Shown here: one piece after another, positions 34,024 to 35,972 of the stretch | Position numbering within the stretch: the stretch's first letter is position 1 | Layout of the letters: each line of letters opens with the position of its first letter | NCBI GenBank assembly: GCA_009392775.1 | Contig: VFFT01000064.1 | Span: 1-35,972, forward strand | Source: SAR202 cluster bacterium | Lineage (GTDB): Bacteria; Chloroflexota; Dehalococcoidia; UBA3495 | DNA length: 35,972 bases | Reading direction: 5' to 3' | The notes under the pieces: generated by a model | What the model saw: the letters and a program-made list of their open reading frames with translations, nothing else | Told to the model about the DNA's origin: nothing | The model's database searches: none | Program-made: the position numbers and the translations under genes

Positions 34024-34260
34024 TTAATCGTTGGCATCCTCTTCAACCCTGTTATAGCAGGTACGGCATGCCCATTTAGGTGATACGCCCCGTTCGCCCT
34101 TATTAGGTCCATACTGGATTTTGAAATCTATAAGGCAGCCAGCAATGAAGTAATCATCAGGTCCTCCATCTTCTGGCGGTGGCCCGACATATCCATAGAC
34201 ATAAGGGATCATAAGATCTTTGCAGTCTGGGCAGGTCGGGCGTTCTGTTTCTGGGCACAT
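34024..34260 (-). CDS. Zinc-ribbon small protein (copy B)
   Basis: A 78-residue paralog of copy A: CPDC at 10-13, MIPYVYG, PPPEDGG, FIAGCL and CRTC near 67-70. It has about 12 extra residues (IQYGPNKGERGV) before SPKWACRTC. AGGGAG eight bases upstream supports the ATG. The two copies are 1.8 kb apart on the same strand, and the second has more basic residues in its insertion. Confidence 0.65.
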   Translation of the reverse strand: MCPETERPTCPDCKDLMIPYVYGYVGPPPEDGGPDDYFIAGCLIDFKIQYGPNKGERGVSPKWACRTCYNRVEEDAND

Positions 34261-34440
34261 ATTACGTACTCCCTAATAGCTGGATTATATTACCATCTAA
34301 TTAAAAGTGGCACCCCATTATCCTTGGAGAAGTCTGTTGAATGGTCATTGGGCTTCTTCTTGGGGAATCCCGAACGCAGGCTAGAGTGATGTAACGTCAT
34401 TGAAGAAATCTCTAGTATGGATGACGATTAGTAAAAAGGT

Positions 34441-34470
34441 GGCGACCCGATACTGGTATACCGGGTCGCC
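34441..34470. terminator. 9-bp GC-rich hairpin
   Basis: GGCGACCCG at 34441-34449 pairs with CGGGTCGCC at 34462-34470 around a 12-nt loop. It is the most GC-rich element of the 534-nt gene-free interval 34261-34794. There is no U-tract, so its role as terminator is unsure. Confidence 0.4.
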
Positions 34471-34605
34471 TTCTCAGCACAACAACCAACCGACAATAAA
34501 GCCAGTAAGGACAGGCGTTATGCATTGACTATCTTAACAAAAAAACTCCGAATAATTAACTTTAAAGTCAAAGCCTTGCTCATCGTCTAAATCACTCACG
34601 CTCTA

Positions 34606-34669
34606 TCTTTCCCTTTGTGCGGTTAGCAGTTTGAGGGTCGGCAGTATACTGGGATGCTTGTCTGCCGCC
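34606..34669 (+). repeat. Non-coding repeat, copy 1
   Basis: A stretch of about 64 nt beginning TCTTTCCC and containing GAGGGTCGGCAGTATACTGGGA. It aligns with 35138-35200 over its whole length, with differences at a minority of positions. CGGCAG pairs with CTGCCG to form a hairpin at its 3' side. It lies 125 nt before the small gene at 34795. Confidence 0.55.
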
Positions 34670-34794
34670 ACTTTTATATGAATTCAATCATGTACTCATC
34701 GCTCTTAAAATTGCCCTTGAAAGCCCATCTCGCACGGGTATACTTCCATTTAGGATAAAACATACCAAATCAATAATTATTTAGGAGTTCCCTC

Positions 34795-35106
34795 ATGAGG
34801 TTTTTCGTTAAAGTAAGTATCGATACAGCTACAACCAATGAAGCGATTAAAAATAACAAGCTAGGTGAAACCCTAAATCAAATTATGGGTGATCTACAAC
34901 CGGAGGCCGCTTACTTTATTTCTGAAGATGGTGGTCGCACCGCTTTGCTGTTCGTAAACATGGAAAGTAATGCAGACCTGGTAAACGTGTGCGAGCCATG
35001 GTGGCTGGCATTTAATGCAAAAGTAGAAATAACTCCCGCCATGAACGGCGAAGATCTAGAAAAAGCGGGGCCTGCCTTTGGAGCGATTGTCGAGAAATAC
35101 GGTTAA
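34795..35106 (+). CDS. Small alpha/beta-barrel-like hypothetical protein
   Basis: A 103-residue protein starting MRFFVKVSIDTATTNEAIKN, with ISEDGGRTALLFVNMESNADL and VCEPWWLAFNAKVEITPAMN. The order of strands and helices and the EPWW text resemble small dimeric barrel proteins (DUF3303-like), but I am not sure of the family. AGGAG eight bases upstream supports the ATG. It is flanked by the two copies of the non-coding repeat. Confidence 0.7.
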   Translation: MRFFVKVSIDTATTNEAIKNNKLGETLNQIMGDLQPEAAYFISEDGGRTALLFVNMESNADLVNVCEPWWLAFNAKVEITPAMNGEDLEKAGPAFGAIVEKYG

Positions 35107-35137
35107 ACAAGTTTTTAAGCACGAACCCACCTACCCC

Positions 35138-35200
35138 TCTTTCCCATCGGGCGGTGAGCAAGTTAAGGGTCGGCAGTAAGCTGGGAGGATTGTCGGCCCT
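35138..35200 (+). repeat. Non-coding repeat, copy 2
   Basis: The second copy of the 34606-34669 repeat, immediately after the small gene. Here AAGGGTCGGC pairs with GTCGGCCCTT (two wobble pairs) in a 10-bp stem, so both copies keep a foldable 3' half despite sequence differences. This suggests a selected structure, such as a terminator or a small RNA. Confidence 0.55.
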
Positions 35201-35205
35201 TCGCT

Positions 35206-35403
35206 TTAAGAACCGATCTGGGTATTAAGAATCATCGCTACGATAATTGCTATTGTTATAGCGACTGCCACAGTGACACCTGCTATCATTTTTTCAGGTA
35301 CCCTTCTTAAAGCCCAAACAAAGAACCAACCGATAATAATTCCGGTTATCACTAAGCCGATTAAAAGTGTAAGAATCACCAGTACAATCTCTAAACCACT
35401 CAT
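35206..35403 (-). CDS. Small two-pass membrane protein
   Basis: A 65-residue protein with hydrophobic segments at about 5-33 and 42-59 separated by RRVPEK. TAGGGG about 11 nt upstream is a distant SD for the ATG. No family is recognised. Confidence 0.55.
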   Translation of the reverse strand: MSGLEIVLVILTLLIGLVITGIIIGWFFVWALRRVPEKMIAGVTVAVAITIAIIVAMILNTQIGS

Positions 35404-35423
35404 ATTAGATAACCCCTACCGAT

Positions 35424-35726
35424 CTACTTGCAGTGTTTGTCTATGTCCTCGTTGATTGATTCTCTAATGCCTTCTTCTTCCCTTATAGCGTCGCCCATAG
35501 GGTCGTTGAAGTGCTGGTTTTCCTTTGAGACCTGTTCAATTTTGTATTGTGACATACGTTTCTCTGAACTAGCTCTGCGCTCTAGAGCATCTTCACACAA
35601 CATGATTATCTTCTGCTGTTGGATTAACTCTTTTTGCTTTTGATGTAGTCCTTCTTCGGAAGACCCACAAGCAACAGATGCCATAACTATGGCCGTAAGA
35701 ATTAGTAATGTTAGTGCTTTAAGCAT
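35424..35726 (-). CDS. Small lipoprotein
   Basis: A 100-residue protein from ATG 35726. Its hydrophobic leader ends in the lipobox MASVAC, followed by a charged coiled-coil region (HQKQKELIQQQKIIMLCEDA) and an acidic tail. The frame is open 64 codons further upstream but those residues have no lipoprotein leader. It would be exported and lipid-anchored. The function is unknown. Confidence 0.65.
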   Translation of the reverse strand: MLKALTLLILTAIVMASVACGSSEEGLHQKQKELIQQQKIIMLCEDALERRASSEKRMSQYKIEQVSKENQHFNDPMGDAIREEEGIRESINEDIDKHCK

Positions 35727-35797
35727 TTGCCGATATATTACAACGATTGCGAATTTACTGCGAGAGTTTTCATATCTAGTGTGGGTGGGTCTACTAG

Positions 35798-35884
35798 TTA
35801 CATCTTCCCCTTCTTGATGAGTACCCAGCGAACAACAAAATACATAATCATTAATGCTACCCCTATGGCGATTACAACTTCCAT
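35798..35884 (-). CDS. Small single-pass membrane protein (28 residues)
   Basis: A 28-residue ORF, MEVVIAIGVALMIMYFVVRW followed by a basic tail VLIKKGKM. GGAGG five bases before ATG 35884 is a very good ribosome site, which is the main support. It lies 71 nt upstream of the lipoprotein gene on the same strand, so the two may be co-transcribed. Confidence 0.55.
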   Translation of the reverse strand: MEVVIAIGVALMIMYFVVRWVLIKKGKM

Positions 35885-35972
35885 AGATTCCTCCTTTTGC
35901 TTTTTGTGTCTCAGACACTTTTGGTCAAAATGCACCATTTTAGACCCATAAAAATAGCCCCTAATCTTAATG

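Noticed and set aside
35727..35918. Long N-terminal extension of the small lipoprotein
   Set aside because: The first 64 residues lack a leader peptide; the lipoprotein signal begins at ATG 35726, and a separate tiny ORF with its own SD overlaps here.
35906..35918. Small GTGTCT/AGACAC hairpin upstream of the 28-residue ORF
   Set aside because: It is only six base pairs with a one-base loop and no clear role; not enough for a feature.
1..35972. CRISPR arrays, tRNA or rRNA genes, insertion sequences, prophage
   Set aside because: I saw no regular spaced direct repeats of CRISPR size, no tRNA cloverleaf or rRNA text, and no transposase or integrase. The HTH proteins alone do not establish a prophage.

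Overview
The window looks like a moderately AT-rich bacterial chromosome segment, roughly 42-45% GC by eye. It is densely coded, uses TTG and GTG starts, has short operon-type overlaps and frequent Shine-Dalgarno (SD) sequences. The gene mix suggests an aerobic, probably marine heterotroph. That mix is a luciferase-like flavin oxidoreductase, tandem M20 amidohydrolases, an LutABC-type lactate oxidation operon, a haloacetate-dehalogenase-like hydrolase, several small ABM-like barrel proteins and a GldA/F/G-type ABC-2 exporter. A SAR202-like Chloroflexota would fit, but this is an inference from gene content; no rRNA or other taxonomic marker is present.

Layout. 1-6.2 kb (+): RimI-like acetyltransferase, CoaE, a MoxR/CbbQ-type AAA+ ATPase, a Nudix hydrolase of the CoA pyrophosphatase type and a 1090-residue CbbO/NorD-like VWA protein. 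They form one run that ends in a 50-bp perfect palindrome. 6.2-11.6 kb (-): a CinA-like protein, then a four-gene ABC-2 system (ATPase, permease, GldG-like subunit, DUF4340-like subunit). 11.7-15.0 kb (+): SpeD, agmatinase, cysteine desulfurase and a lipoprotein. 15.0-17.8 kb (-): two paralogous M20 amidohydrolases. 17.8-19.0 kb (+): glycerate kinase. 19.0-22.7 kb (-): lutA-lutB-lutC followed by a degenerate MNT nucleotidyltransferase and a HEPN gene. 22.8-24.75 kb: a small barrel protein, an LLM flavin oxidoreductase and a YgiN-like monooxygenase.

From 24.9 kb to the end the character changes. Genes are short and orphan-like, and intergenic gaps and hairpins are larger. This part contains small membrane proteins (several under 60 residues), lipoproteins, two paralogous zinc-ribbon proteins, two large HTH plus acidic-tail proteins, a cupin and the dehalogenase-like hydrolase.

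The most striking item is a rhodanese gene at 26.4-26.9 kb. Its reading frame is interrupted by a single TGA exactly where the catalytic cysteine of the CxxGxR loop should be. The rest of the domain is intact in the same frame, and a hairpin with a G in the second loop position starts 14 nt after the TGA. A selenocysteine rhodanese is a serious possibility; a point-mutated pseudogene is the alternative.

Other unusual features are a large hairpin just ahead of that gene, CTAG-bounded tandem hairpins after the dehalogenase, a 64-bp non-coding repeat flanking a small gene, three ATGCGTA repeats upstream of an HTH gene, and leaderless-looking promoters (TATAAT, 9 nt, ATG).
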